DNA from: Spirosoma taeanense
Lineage (GTDB): Bacteria > Bacteroidota > Bacteroidia > Cytophagales > Spirosomataceae
Assembly: GCF_013127955.1 (NCBI RefSeq)
Contig: NZ_CP053435.1
Span: 2,852,001 to 2,916,000, forward strand
DNA length: 64,000 nt
Direction: 5' to 3'
The notes under the pieces are model-generated. The model was given only the letters and a program-made list of their open reading frames with translations. It searched no databases and was not told the origin of the DNA. Positions 48,245-57,120 of this stretch are shown in pieces (the stretch's first letter is position 1; every line of letters starts with the position of its first letter). Made by a program: the position numbers and the translations under genes.

Positions 48245-49918
48245 ATGCTATCGCATTTATTGATAAAAAATTACGCGCTGATTGACCAGCTCGAACTGGT
48301 CCCCGACCGGGAGCTGAATATCATTACGGGCGAAACCGGGGCCGGCAAATCCATCATGCTGGGCGCCATTGGCCTGCTGCTGGGTAACCGGGCCGACACG
48401 CGGGTTCTGTATAACCCCGAACAGAAGTGCATCATTGAAGGCACGTTCGGCGTTTCGGGTTATATCATCGAGCGGATCTTCGAGGAGGAAGAACTTGATT
48501 ACGCCGACACCTGCATTGTCCGGCGGGAAATCAGCGTCAGCGGCAAGTCGCGGGCGTTCGTCAACGATACGCCCGTGAATCTGGAAACACTCCGGCGCGT
48601 CACGAGCCAGCTCATGGATATCCATTCCCAGCACGATTCAGTGCTGCTTGGCTCGAACGAATACCAGCTGGAGATTGTCGACACCTACGCGCAGGACGAT
48701 GCGCTGCTGCGCCAGTACCGATCGGATTACCAGACGTACCGTAACCGAAAGGCGGTCTTTGACCAACTGCTGGCCGAAGCTTCGGCCATGCGCAAGGAGT
48801 TTGATTACAACAACTTTCTTTTCGAGGAATTAAGCAAAGCCCAGCTGCAGCCCGACGAGCAGGAATCGCTCGAACAGGAGCTGAACATTCTCGAAAACGC
48901 CGAGGAGATCAAGGAACGCCTGCAACTGGCTTACGAATACCTCGACAATACGGAGCAGTCGGTGATCGACTTCCTGAAGGGAGCCGTCAGCAATCTGGCG
49001 TATATCAGCAAGCTCTCTGACCAGTATGAGCAGTTGCAGCAGCGGGCGCAGAGCAGCCTGATTGAACTCCGCGACCTGGCCGACGAAATCAGTACCGAGC
49101 AGGACCGCGTTGAGATAGACGACACCCGGGCCGAAACCATCCGGGAACGGCTGAACCTGCTCTATCAGCTTCAGACCAAGCACCAGGTTAAGGATGTTAC
49201 CGCGCTGATTGAACTGCGCGACGAGCTGAGCCAGAAAGTGAGCAAGGTTCTCAATCTGGACGACGAACTGGCCGACGCCAAAACACAGACCGAAGCCGCC
49301 CGGACGCAGCTGCTGGCCAGTGCCGAGACCCTGTCGGCCGCCCGGCAGGCTGTCCTGCAGCCCATTGAGGCCGAAATTGGCGGGCTGCTGCACGACCTCG
49401 GCATGCCCAATGCCTCCCTGAAAATTCAGGCCGAAACCGGTAAGCCCACTCAGACGGGTGTCGATACGATCTCGTTTCTGTTCAGCGCGAATAAGGGGGT
49501 TAAGCCACAGCAGCTGAAGAACGTAGCGTCGGGGGGTGAATTCTCCCGGCTGATGATGGCCATCAAGTATATCCTGGCCAGCAAACGCTCGTTGCCGACG
49601 ATTGTCTTCGACGAAATTGATACCGGTGTCTCGGGGGAAATCGCCATCAAGATGGGGAACATGATGCGCGACATGGCACATAGCCACCAGATCATCGCCA
49701 TTACGCACCTTCATCAGATTGCGGCCCAGGGCACGGCCCATTATTTCGTCTACAAAGACCATTCGGCGGCCAAGACCGTCAGCCGGATCAAGAAACTAAC
49801 CCTCGATGAGCGGGTAAATGAGATTGCCCAGATGATCGGCGGCAAGAACCCTTCTGCCAGCGCGCTTAAAAACGCCCGGGAGATTCTGAAACAGCGAACC
49901 ACCGCAGTGGCTAAATAA
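48245..49918 (+). CDS. recN: DNA repair ATPase RecN
   Basis: 557 aa. SMC-like protein for double-strand-break repair. N-terminal Walker A in ITGETGAGKSIMLGAIGLLL (near residue 33), a central coiled-coil (about 155-365), the ABC signature NVASGGEFSRLMMAIKYI (near 427) and Walker B TIVFDEIDTGVSGEIA (near 452). Cytoplasmic. Begins 140 bp after porD and completes the bamD-rpoZ-coaBC-porD-recN order, which here is interrupted by the histidine kinase. Confidence 0.96.
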   Translation: MLSHLLIKNYALIDQLELVPDRELNIITGETGAGKSIMLGAIGLLLGNRADTRVLYNPEQKCIIEGTFGVSGYIIERIFEEEELDYADTCIVRREISVSGKSRAFVNDTPVNLETLRRVTSQLMDIHSQHDSVLLGSNEYQLEIVDTYAQDDALLRQYRSDYQTYRNRKAVFDQLLAEASAMRKEFDYNNFLFEELSKAQLQPDEQESLEQELNILENAEEIKERLQLAYEYLDNTEQSVIDFLKGAVSNLAYISKLSDQYEQLQQRAQSSLIELRDLADEISTEQDRVEIDDTRAETIRERLNLLYQLQTKHQVKDVTALIELRDELSQKVSKVLNLDDELADAKTQTEAARTQLLASAETLSAARQAVLQPIEAEIGGLLHDLGMPNASLKIQAETGKPTQTGVDTISFLFSANKGVKPQQLKNVASGGEFSRLMMAIKYILASKRSLPTIVFDEIDTGVSGEIAIKMGNMMRDMAHSHQIIAITHLHQIAAQGTAHYFVYKDHSAAKTVSRIKKLTLDERVNEIAQMIGGKNPSASALKNAREILKQRTTAVAK

Positions 49919-49984
49919 AGGCATCCCGGCTGGCGACCCATTCAGGTATCCGGCCGGGGTAATTCTGATTAATTAACCGAGTTC

Positions 49985-50440
49985 ATGACCAAATTTCTCC
50001 TTCCAGTAGCGGGCTTTCTGGCCCTGAATATAGCCTTCCTGGCTTGCAGTCCATCCGGCGAAGAAGCCGTAAAAAAAGCCGAAAACGACGTCTTTGCGAT
50101 CCATGACGAGGTTATGCCCAAGCTCGACGACATGATGCGGATGCGCAAAAAACTTCGACAGCGGATCGCTGCGCTCGACAGCACGGCCGCTTCGGGTTCA
50201 GCCTCGGCTACGCTCCGCACCGGCGAAGAGCAGGAACAGGCCCGCCGACTCCTCCGGGATCTGACCGAGGCCGACAGCCTGATGATGAACTGGATGACCC
50301 AGTACAAGAACGATACGCTAACCAAGTTGCCTTCGGCAGAAGCGCTGCGCTACCTGGAGCAGCAAAAAGATAAAATTTCCGATGTTAAAACAAAAATCAA
50401 TACCAGCCTTGCCCAATCCCGCCAGTATCTGGATAAATAG
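49985..50440 (+). CDS. Small lipoprotein, function unknown
   Basis: 151 aa. Lipoprotein signal ending FLAC (Cys21). The rest is helical and charged (EEAVKKAENDVFAIHDEVMP, then MRMRKKLRQRIAALD) with likely coiled-coil. Similar proteins in Cytophagales are often labelled 'viral A-type inclusion protein', which says nothing of function. Its last 59 bp overlap the SCO gene start in another frame, and it is probably cotranscribed with the SCO protein and cytochrome c. Confidence 0.8.
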   Translation: MTKFLLPVAGFLALNIAFLACSPSGEEAVKKAENDVFAIHDEVMPKLDDMMRMRKKLRQRIAALDSTAASGSASATLRTGEEQEQARRLLRDLTEADSLMMNWMTQYKNDTLTKLPSAEALRYLEQQKDKISDVKTKINTSLAQSRQYLDK

Positions 50441-51077
50441 AAGTCGCTGGGCGATCCTGACGGGTTTGCTGGCTGCGGTTCTCAGTTGCAGTCCGGCCGA
50501 CGATAAACTGCCGATTTTAGGGGAACGAACCACCGTTACGCGCACAGTGAACGGAAAAGCCGTTACGGACTCGGTGTATCATACCATTCCCGATTTCACG
50601 TTTGTCAGCCAGTACGGTGATACTGTTACGGCCAGAACCCTGAACGGTAAAGTTTATGTGGCCGATTTCTTTTTTACGAGCTGCCCGACGATCTGTCCCA
50701 AAATGAAGGTGCAGCTCAAACGGGTCTATGAGAAGTTCAAAGGCAATCCGGACGTCATGCTGCTGTCGCATACCATTGACCCCGCCCATGATTCCGTGCC
50801 GATGCTCAAGGAGTTTGCCGATAACCTCGGCGTTACGGGTCGGCAGTGGCTGTTCGTGACGGGCGACAAGGAAACGATCTATGACATTGGTCAGAACAGC
50901 TACATGGTCACCGCCCAGCAGGACGCATCGGCCCCCGGTGGGGTGATACACAGCGGAGCGTTCATTCTGGTCGATAAAAACAAACACATCCGGGGGGTTT
51001 ACGACGGCACAACGGAAGACGGCGTGGACAAACTCATGAAGGATATGGACCGGCTGCTGGCCGAAGAAAAATCATGA
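50382..51077 (+). CDS. SCO1/SenC-family protein (cytochrome oxidase copper insertion)
   Basis: 231 aa. An unusual N-terminus of about 24 polar residues precedes a hydrophobic signal with lipobox AVLSC (Cys36). No alternative start lies between the ATG at 50382 and the signal, so the 59-bp overlap with the upstream lipoprotein gene seems real. The thioredoxin-like fold has the copper-binding CPTICPKM (CxxxC) motif and His in GGVIHSGAFILVD. SCO proteins deliver copper to cytochrome oxidase CuA or act as thiol oxidoreductases. The next gene is cytochrome c, overlapping by 4 bp. Confidence 0.92.
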   Translation: MLKQKSIPALPNPASIWINRSRWAILTGLLAAVLSCSPADDKLPILGERTTVTRTVNGKAVTDSVYHTIPDFTFVSQYGDTVTARTLNGKVYVADFFFTSCPTICPKMKVQLKRVYEKFKGNPDVMLLSHTIDPAHDSVPMLKEFADNLGVTGRQWLFVTGDKETIYDIGQNSYMVTAQQDASAPGGVIHSGAFILVDKNKHIRGVYDGTTEDGVDKLMKDMDRLLAEEKS

Positions 51078-51493
51078 TCCGATTAGCCGGAAGTCTGGCC
51101 GCGCTGCTGTTACTCGTTGGGACTCTCTCCTGCCAGAGCGAGGAAGAAATCAAGCGCCAGCGCTATATTACCGAGGGAATTCTGCTCTATAAAACGCATT
51201 GCGCCAACTGCCACCAGGACAAAGGTCAGGGGCTGGCTGCTCTGTATCCGCCCATTGCGGGTTCCGATTATCTGGTCAATAAGAACAAGGTTATCTGCCT
51301 GATTCGCTATGGCCAGCAGGGCCCGATTGTGGTCAATGGCAAACCCTACAACCGCCCCATGCCCGCCCAGCCCCAATTGAGCGATCTGGAAGTGGCCGAG
51401 CTCACGACCTACCTGTATAACGAATGGGGGGGCGAGTCAAAGGTGACGGATGTGAAAGCCGTTACGCCCGTATTGAAACAGTGCGGAAACTAG
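51074..51493 (+). CDS. Monohaem c-type cytochrome
   Basis: 139 aa. Signal with lipobox-like VGTLSC near residue 18. Haem site CANCH (near 40) in THCANCHQDKGQGLAALYPP, and a probable axial Met in RPMPAQPQLSDLEVAELTTY. Class I cytochrome c fold, exported and anchored or periplasmic. Its ATG overlaps the SCO stop (ATGA), showing translational coupling. With the SCO protein it likely serves a terminal oxidase encoded elsewhere. Confidence 0.93.
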   Translation: MIRLAGSLAALLLLVGTLSCQSEEEIKRQRYITEGILLYKTHCANCHQDKGQGLAALYPPIAGSDYLVNKNKVICLIRYGQQGPIVVNGKPYNRPMPAQPQLSDLEVAELTTYLYNEWGGESKVTDVKAVTPVLKQCGN

Positions 51494-51519
51494 CCGATCC
51501 GGCGCAGTTGACCGGTTGG

Positions 51520-52077
51520 CTATAGCCCACCTTCGACGTTGAAAACGCCGGTTGGCTTGCGGATGGAGTACTGCGAAAAATCCTGGTTGGCATCCAGGCC
51601 CAGACCGTACAGCTTCTCGCCCGTCTGCTGGCTGATAACGGCCACGCGCTTATCGGTAAACACCTTCTTGGTCGCCGGATTCCAGCTTAGTTCGGGCGTC
51701 AGCAGTTTCTCCTGCTTTTCTTTGTTGATGACGACCACATTGCCCATAACCGTATACAGGTCTTTGGCTTTATCGTAACGCCCGGAGTCGGAGCGCAGGG
51801 TTGTCACCTCCGCCCCCGTTGGTCCGTAGAAGCTGATATGCACCGGCTTAGGGTACGTCCGGTTATCGTTGGCATAACGAAACTGCCGGGCCGTCGTTAA
51901 CTTCACTTTCAGCATCGCGGCTTCACTGTACAGCAGCCGGACATCATTGATTTCCTCAACTGGCCCCTGATAGGGCGCGACTTTTTTAACCTGCTTCGGC
52001 TCATCGCAGGCCAGCAGCAGACCACTTAATACGGCTATCAGAATCAGATTAATAGAGGGCACACTATGCATTCTCAT
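51520..52077 (-). CDS. lptC: LPS transport protein LptC
   Basis: 185 aa (ATG at 52077; the in-frame ATG at 52071 fits the signal equally well). Lipoprotein signal ending SGLLLAC. The LptC beta-jellyroll shows VRLLYSEAAMLKVKLTTARQ, YGPTGAEVTTLRSDSGRYD, and YTVMGNVVVINKEKQEKLLT. It passes LPS from the LptBFG ABC transporter to the periplasmic LptA bridge. Last of a leftward set coaX / outer-membrane protein / lptC. Confidence 0.9.
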   Translation of the reverse strand: MRMHSVPSINLILIAVLSGLLLACDEPKQVKKVAPYQGPVEEINDVRLLYSEAAMLKVKLTTARQFRYANDNRTYPKPVHISFYGPTGAEVTTLRSDSGRYDKAKDLYTVMGNVVVINKEKQEKLLTPELSWNPATKKVFTDKRVAVISQQTGEKLYGLGLDANQDFSQYSIRKPTGVFNVEGGL

Positions 52078-52139
52078 TCAAAATCCGGGTCGGTACTGTT
52101 CGGATAACACCGATCCGGGTGGGTAAGTTTGCGGAGGAA

Positions 52140-53456
52140 TTAGTCGATAACCGACTTACGGAACCAGCGATCAGTGAGGGAGAAACCAATCCCGATCCGG
52201 ACGTACTGCTCCCGGATCTGCGTACCCGTCAGGGCTCCCCGCTGGCCGCCGATAATCGATAACGTAGCGCGGTTGACATAGTAGGCACCTACCGGCAGGG
52301 ACAGGCCTATACTGGCATTTACGTCGTTGATCTGCGTGCCGTCTACGCGGAACGGTAACTGGTTATATTGAAACCCGGCCCGGTACGTAATCAGATCGCG
52401 GTAACGGGTTGAGGTTGGCTTCGGCGTATACTCCAGCCCCGTTGCTATGCTCAGGCCATTCACCAGATTGCCCGGCTGGCCGGTAACGGTGCGGTACTGC
52501 GCCCATTTCTGTAAGCCAACGTCCACGCCGATCAGTAGCCGGTTGATGCGTTCGAGGCTGATGCCAAAGCGGAGCTGCTGCGGCAGAGTCGCCTGTCCAT
52601 CGGTGTTGGAACGGAGTGTATCGGCGGCCGAGATCGTCGCGCCGGCGAGGGAGGTCTGCTGGTAGATATCCGTTTCGCGGGCCTTGACCTGGGTGCTCGG
52701 ATCGTAAGTAACCCCGAAGTTCAGCCCCCACTCCTTGCTGAGTTTAGGCCGCCAGGCCGCGCCCAGCCGCCAGACGATATCACTGTAATTGACGCGGTTC
52801 AGGCGGCTTACGCGGGTATCCTGAATCCCCGCGTTGGAGTCATTGATCAGCACCCGCGAATCCGACGAGTTGGTGATGTTGCCAAACAGAAAGGAAGCTT
52901 CGGCCCCTAAATAAACAGATTTACCGAGCCGGAAGCCACTGGCGTAGGAAGCCTTATTGAGTCCACCCCGACCACTGTAATTGTATTCGGCCTCGTAGAT
53001 CGTTCCCGGGATGGGCCGGTACTGGCGGGTGTTGTAATCCACGTAGGTATACGGGCGCAGACTGAGTGACATGCTCCAGCGCGAGTTTGCGGGAAAGCCC
53101 AGCGCCAGGTAGCCAAGGTTCCCCCCAAAATCCCGCTGGGTCTGCGTAGCATTGCTGATGGTCTGACTGAGAGCTTTCGACTGCCCCACCAGCCCCACCT
53201 CAAAGACTGTATAGGGTGGTCGGGTGCCCAGCAGCGCCGGATTCTGCAGATTCAGGTGGAACGGACTGGCATTACTCACCCCGATATTTCCCATGCCCAG
53301 GTTGGCTATATTCCCATCGGGGTAAAGCTCCCCAATGCCCAGCGCCGAATAGGGTGAGTTGCCTAAACCCTGTCCCTGCGCGATGGACGTCGTCGCGGCA
53401 ACCGCCAGCAAACTAATTTGTAGTACCCGGCGTGTGCGCGTGTAAATTCTCAACAT
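52140..53456 (-). CDS. Outer-membrane beta-barrel protein, function unknown
   Basis: 438 aa. Signal peptide ISLLAVAATTSIAQG after a basic start. The mature N-terminus GLGNSPYSALGIGELYPDGN is typical of a Cytophagales family of FadL/porin-like outer-membrane proteins next to coaX. Alternating beta-strand pattern throughout (SRWSMSLSLRPYTYVDYNT, LRFGISLERINRLLIGVDVG). Its start overlaps the coaX end by 44 bp on the same strand, suggesting coupling. No substrate can be inferred. Confidence 0.8.
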   Translation of the reverse strand: MLRIYTRTRRVLQISLLAVAATTSIAQGQGLGNSPYSALGIGELYPDGNIANLGMGNIGVSNASPFHLNLQNPALLGTRPPYTVFEVGLVGQSKALSQTISNATQTQRDFGGNLGYLALGFPANSRWSMSLSLRPYTYVDYNTRQYRPIPGTIYEAEYNYSGRGGLNKASYASGFRLGKSVYLGAEASFLFGNITNSSDSRVLINDSNAGIQDTRVSRLNRVNYSDIVWRLGAAWRPKLSKEWGLNFGVTYDPSTQVKARETDIYQQTSLAGATISAADTLRSNTDGQATLPQQLRFGISLERINRLLIGVDVGLQKWAQYRTVTGQPGNLVNGLSIATGLEYTPKPTSTRYRDLITYRAGFQYNQLPFRVDGTQINDVNASIGLSLPVGAYYVNRATLSIIGGQRGALTGTQIREQYVRIGIGFSLTDRWFRKSVID

Positions 53457-54192
53457 TATAGCGTAAAATTCGATTCAATCCCACCAGCACCAGCTCCGGT
53501 ACTGCAAATATCGGGGGTTTCAAATGACTTTCAAAGACGGACGCATCGCCCCCGCACAGGACAACGACTAAATCCGGCCACTTCTGGCGGTATGCATCCA
53601 GCAGCCCGTTCATCTCAAAAGCCAGCCCGTTGACCACGCCACTCAGCATGGCCGACCGGGTATTTTTGGCCGTCAGCTCCGGCCAGTCCAGGCCGTGCCC
53701 ATCCGTCGGCGGCTCAACCAGCGGCAGGCGGGCCGTCTGCTCGTGCATGGCCCGGAAACGCATCCGCAGCCCCGGCGAAATCAGCCCGCCCTGAAACGTA
53801 GCGTCCGGGTCCACGAAGTCGGCCGTCAGGCAGGTGCCCAGATCGAGCACCAGACAGGCCTGATCCGGAAAGAGGCTGGCGGCACCCACCGCAGCGGCTA
53901 CCCGGTCGGTGCCGAGCGAATGGGGCGTATCGTAGGCCTTTCGAATCGGCACCGGCGTCTGCGCATCCAGAATCCTGATCTCGCTGTTCAACCCCGACAG
54001 CCCCGCCCGAATCTCATCGGCAGGCCGGCTCGTCGACGAAACCAGGACGTGTGCCGGTTGTCCCGGCGAAGCCCCGTCCAGTTCGGCCAGTAGGGCATCC
54101 ACCGAAGGGTAATGGCCGGTAACGATTTGTTTGTCTTCCCGGAACCACCCAGTTTTCAGGCTTGAATTTCCCCAGTCAATTACCAGATTCAT
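53413..54192 (-). CDS. coaX: Type III pantothenate kinase
   Basis: 259 aa from the ATG at 54192 (MNLVIDWGNSSLKTGWF), where the ASKHA-fold phosphate-1 motif begins at residue 6; a longer frame upstream is rejected. LVLDLGTCLTADFVD and GGLISPGLRMRFRAMHEQTA are CoaX hallmarks. It phosphorylates pantothenate, the first coenzyme A step, without feedback inhibition by CoA. First of a leftward set with the barrel protein and lptC. Confidence 0.93.
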   Translation of the reverse strand: MNLVIDWGNSSLKTGWFREDKQIVTGHYPSVDALLAELDGASPGQPAHVLVSSTSRPADEIRAGLSGLNSEIRILDAQTPVPIRKAYDTPHSLGTDRVAAAVGAASLFPDQACLVLDLGTCLTADFVDPDATFQGGLISPGLRMRFRAMHEQTARLPLVEPPTDGHGLDWPELTAKNTRSAMLSGVVNGLAFEMNGLLDAYRQKWPDLVVVLCGGDASVFESHLKPPIFAVPELVLVGLNRILRYNVENLHAHTPGTTN

Positions 54193-54264
54193 AGCAGTAC
54201 GGTCCCCAAAATCGTCGTACCGGCGGGTCGTGTGCCGGAGAGGTAACGACGGTTGGGGGTGCAA

Positions 54265-54447
54265 ACATTGTCAAATTTTATCGTTTTAAGATATTTTAAG
54301 GAAGGCGCCCCGGCGAATCGGGGCCAGACAGCGATCGTTTCCGGCCTGAGCGGGACCGATCGCCGGGTACGCCGAGGCTGAACTTTTTGAGCGGCTGACG
54401 TCTAACAGCCAGCGTTCGGGAAACATTTTTTATTAAAATACGTTCTA
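54265..54447. other. Intergenic segment upstream of the rho promoter, with hairpins
   Basis: Between the coaX start and the rho promoter. Contains a hairpin with GCGATCG (about 54331) and CGATCGC (about 54357) arms and a smaller GCCCCG/CGGGGC hairpin just before it. These may be a terminator-like or regulatory structure; function unclear. Confidence 0.4.
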
Positions 54448-54478
54448 TTGACAAAACCGGACCAAAACACTACCTTTG
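54448..54478 (+). promoter_or_regulatory. Promoter of rho
   Basis: TTG (54448-54450), 20 nt, then TACCTTTG (54471-54478), a textbook Bacteroidota promoter. It implies a 5' leader of about 325 nt before the rho ATG. Confidence 0.8.
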
Positions 54479-54482
54479 TTCG

Positions 54483-54808
54483 TATCAAACCTGCTGACCA
54501 GGTAGTATTCATCCTAAACAGCGACTCACGGCTGCCACGGATTTCCGATTTCCCAAACGTTTTGTTAGCCACCGCGTCTGGCCCCACCAGACTCCCGTGT
54601 TTGGATCAAGCAAACCACGTCTTATTTCACAGTTAACCCAGTTTGATTACGTCTAGATCTGAACCTTCGTTCGGTTCGGCAATCGGTGGTTCGAGCAGCC
54701 ATCGTATGTAGCCCCAGATAGCCTCCCGGCGAACGTTCACGTCGCGTTTCACTCCAATCGTATCACCACCCAATCAGTTGCCCTGAGGTTTATCGTAACC
54801 CGACTTTT
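54483..54808 (+). promoter_or_regulatory. Long 5' leader of rho
   Basis: About 325 nt between the predicted start site and the rho ATG, with no convincing ORF. In other bacteria rho is autoregulated through its leader; that this happens here is inference. I cannot identify a known riboswitch or T-box. Confidence 0.45.
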
Positions 54809-57031
54809 ATGTTAACAAAGGAAGAATTAGACATGAAGCTTCTATCAGAGCTTCAGCCCATTGCCGAGCAGTTTGGCATCACGAACATTGCCAAATACCA
54901 GAAGAAAGAATTAATTTATAAGATATTGAGTGAACAGGCCGTCAACCCGCAGGCAGAAGTCGTTGAGGAAGCGGCTCCGGTGAACGAAGCACCCCGCCGG
55001 GGTCGGCGGACCAAAGCCGCCCAACCCGAAGCGGAAACGCCCGCCGAGCCGCCAGTTGCTCCTGGCCCGGCCCGCACCACCGAGGCACCCGACAGCAGCC
55101 GGACCCGCCAGCGCGTTCGGCGCGACGCCAGTGCCGCCGATACCCCTCCGCCAACCCCGGAAGACGGCATGACGGCCACCGAAGGAACGCCCGCCAGCGA
55201 AACCCAACCCGGTACCTTCCCGGAAGATGCCAGGCCCCTTCGCCAGCCCCGCGCCAACCGCGAGCGGCCGGCTGCGAATGCACAGGCAACGGGTACTGAA
55301 CAACCGCAACCCGAAGCCGCGTCGGAGGCCCAGCGCCCTGAAACACCCACCCAGCCGGTGCAGCCCCGGCCCGAAAGCGACCGGATGCCCGGCCCACGTG
55401 CAGAACGGGAAAACGGTCAGCCTAACCGGCCCGACCCAAACCGCCAGCGCGGCCAGCGCCCCGAGGGGAATCAGCCCGGCCCCCGCGACGCGGCCAACCG
55501 ACCCCGTCAGGACGCGAACCGCAACGACAACCTGCGCGAAAACGGCGCCATGCGTCGCGATGCACGGGATGGCGGCCCCCGGAATCCGCGCGACCAGCGT
55601 CCCCGTACCCAGCGGGTGGTTACCGACGAAGTGGCGCTAAATTACGTCCAGCCCGACGAAGAGTTTCTAACGCCCACGGTTGTATCCGACGACAACGCCC
55701 CGAACATGCAGTCGGATGTCAACGGAACTCCGTCCACCGATCCGGGCGCTGACACCACCGACCTTTCCACGGAAACGCAGCCAGCGCAGCAGTCTGACCA
55801 GCCACAGAATGGAAACGGCCCGGCGGCTCAGCCACAGGTTCCGCAGCCGTCGCGGGAGGCTCAGGAATACCAGAACCGCATCCGCCGGCAGTACAACCAG
55901 CACATCCGCGAGTTCGATGGTATCATCGACAACGAAGGGGTGCTGGAGATCATGCAGGACGGCGGCTACGGCTTCCTGCGTTCGGCCGATTACAATTACC
56001 TGGCCAGCCCGGACGATATTTACGTATCGCCCTCGCAGATTAAGCTGTTCGGCCTGAAAACCGGCGATACGGTGCGCGGAGCGATTCGTCCGCCGAAGGA
56101 AGGTGAGAAATACTTTGCCCTGCTGCGCGTCTCGACCGTCAACGGCAAAACGACCGAAGAAATCCGCGACCGGATTCCGTTCGAGTACCTGACTCCCCTC
56201 TTCCCCGAAGAGCAGCTGCACCTCAGTAACCGGCCCGAAAATTATTCGTCGCGGGTACTGGACCTGTTTGCCCCGATTGGCAAAGGCCAGCGCGGGATGA
56301 TCGTGGCCCAGCCCAAAACGGGTAAGACCGTGCTGCTGAAGGAAATCGCCAATGCCATCACCAAGAACCACCCCGAGGTGTATCTGATCGTGCTGCTGAT
56401 CGACGAACGGCCGGAAGAGGTAACGGACATGGCCCGCAGCGTAAATGCCGAGGTGATCTCCTCCACGTTTGATGAGCAGGCCGACCGGCACGTAAAGGTG
56501 TCGAGCATGGTGCTCGAAAAAGCCAAGCGGATGGTGGAGTGCGGCCACGATGTGGTGATCCTGCTGGATTCGATTACGCGTCTGGCGCGGGCCTACAACA
56601 CGGTTGTGCCTTCGTCGGGTAAGATTCTGTCGGGGGGTGTAGACGCCAACGCCCTGCACCGGCCGAAGCGGTTCTTCGGTGCCGCCCGGAACGTTGAGAA
56701 CGGCGGTTCGCTGACCATCATCGCTACAGCCCTGATCGACACCGGCTCCAAAATGGACGAAGTGATTTTCGAAGAATTCAAAGGCACCGGCAACATGGAA
56801 CTCCAGCTCGACCGTAAGCTGGCCAACAAGCGGGTATACCCCGCCGTAGACGTTCTGGCGTCGGGAACGCGCCGGGAAGACCTGCTGCTGGATAAGGAAA
56901 CCCTGCAGCGCGTCTGGATTCTGCGCAAGCATATGGCCGACATGAACCCCATGGAAACCATGGACTTCCTGCTCGACCGCATGAAAGGAACGCGCACCAA
57001 CGAAGAGTTTCTGATCTCGATGAACCGCTAA
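54809..57031 (+). CDS. rho: Transcription termination factor Rho with long disordered insert
   Basis: 740 aa (E. coli Rho 419). Residues 1-48 form the Rho N-terminal SAP-like helical domain ([20 protein letters not shown]). Residues about 50-350 are a Pro/Arg/Glu/Gln/Asn-rich low-complexity insert. Then come the RNA-binding cold-shock domain (about 370-440, [20 protein letters not shown]), Walker A in [16 protein letters not shown] (near 502) and Walker [18 protein letters not shown] (near 588). An RNA-dependent ATPase hexamer that ends transcripts. Bacteroides Rho has a comparable disordered region linked to condensate formation. Ends at a 16-bp hairpin. Confidence 0.97.
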   Translation: MLTKEELDMKLLSELQPIAEQFGITNIAKYQKKELIYKILSEQAVNPQAEVVEEAAPVNEAPRRGRRTKAAQPEAETPAEPPVAPGPARTTEAPDSSRTRQRVRRDASAADTPPPTPEDGMTATEGTPASETQPGTFPEDARPLRQPRANRERPAANAQATGTEQPQPEAASEAQRPETPTQPVQPRPESDRMPGPRAERENGQPNRPDPNRQRGQRPEGNQPGPRDAANRPRQDANRNDNLRENGAMRRDARDGGPRNPRDQRPRTQRVVTDEVALNYVQPDEEFLTPTVVSDDNAPNMQSDVNGTPSTDPGADTTDLSTETQPAQQSDQPQNGNGPAAQPQVPQPSREAQEYQNRIRRQYNQHIREFDGIIDNEGVLEIMQDGGYGFLRSADYNYLASPDDIYVSPSQIKLFGLKTGDTVRGAIRPPKEGEKYFALLRVSTVNGKTTEEIRDRIPFEYLTPLFPEEQLHLSNRPENYSSRVLDLFAPIGKGQRGMIVAQPKTGKTVLLKEIANAITKNHPEVYLIVLLIDERPEEVTDMARSVNAEVISSTFDEQADRHVKVSSMVLEKAKRMVECGHDVVILLDSITRLARAYNTVVPSSGKILSGGVDANALHRPKRFFGAARNVENGGSLTIIATALIDTGSKMDEVIFEEFKGTGNMELQLDRKLANKRVYPAVDVLASGTRREDLLLDKETLQRVWILRKHMADMNPMETMDFLLDRMKGTRTNEEFLISMNR

Positions 57032-57050
57032 CGTTGACCGTACTGTCCAT

Positions 57051-57086
57051 CAAACAAAAAGCTCCGTTGCCGGAGCTTTTTGTTTG
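57051..57086. terminator. Bidirectional terminator after rho
   Basis: Perfect 16-bp stem (57051-57066 and 57071-57086; CAAACAAAAAGCTCCG and complement), loop TTGC, followed by T/A. Serves rho and the convergent isomerase-like gene. Confidence 0.9.
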
Positions 57087-57120
57087 TATCTGGCGCCCGT
57101 TTTCAAGTCAGTTCAGGTGC

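Noticed and set aside
48830-49762. 310-codon open frame antisense to recN
   Set aside because: recN has intact Walker and signature motifs on the other strand; the antisense product has no recognisable features.
54680-54720. T-arm-like GGTTCGAGCAGCC suggesting a tRNA
   Set aside because: No acceptor, D or anticodon stem can be paired around it, so it is not a tRNA.
55667-56932. 421-codon open frame antisense to rho
   Set aside because: Shadow of the conserved Rho ATPase region with no start context or domain.
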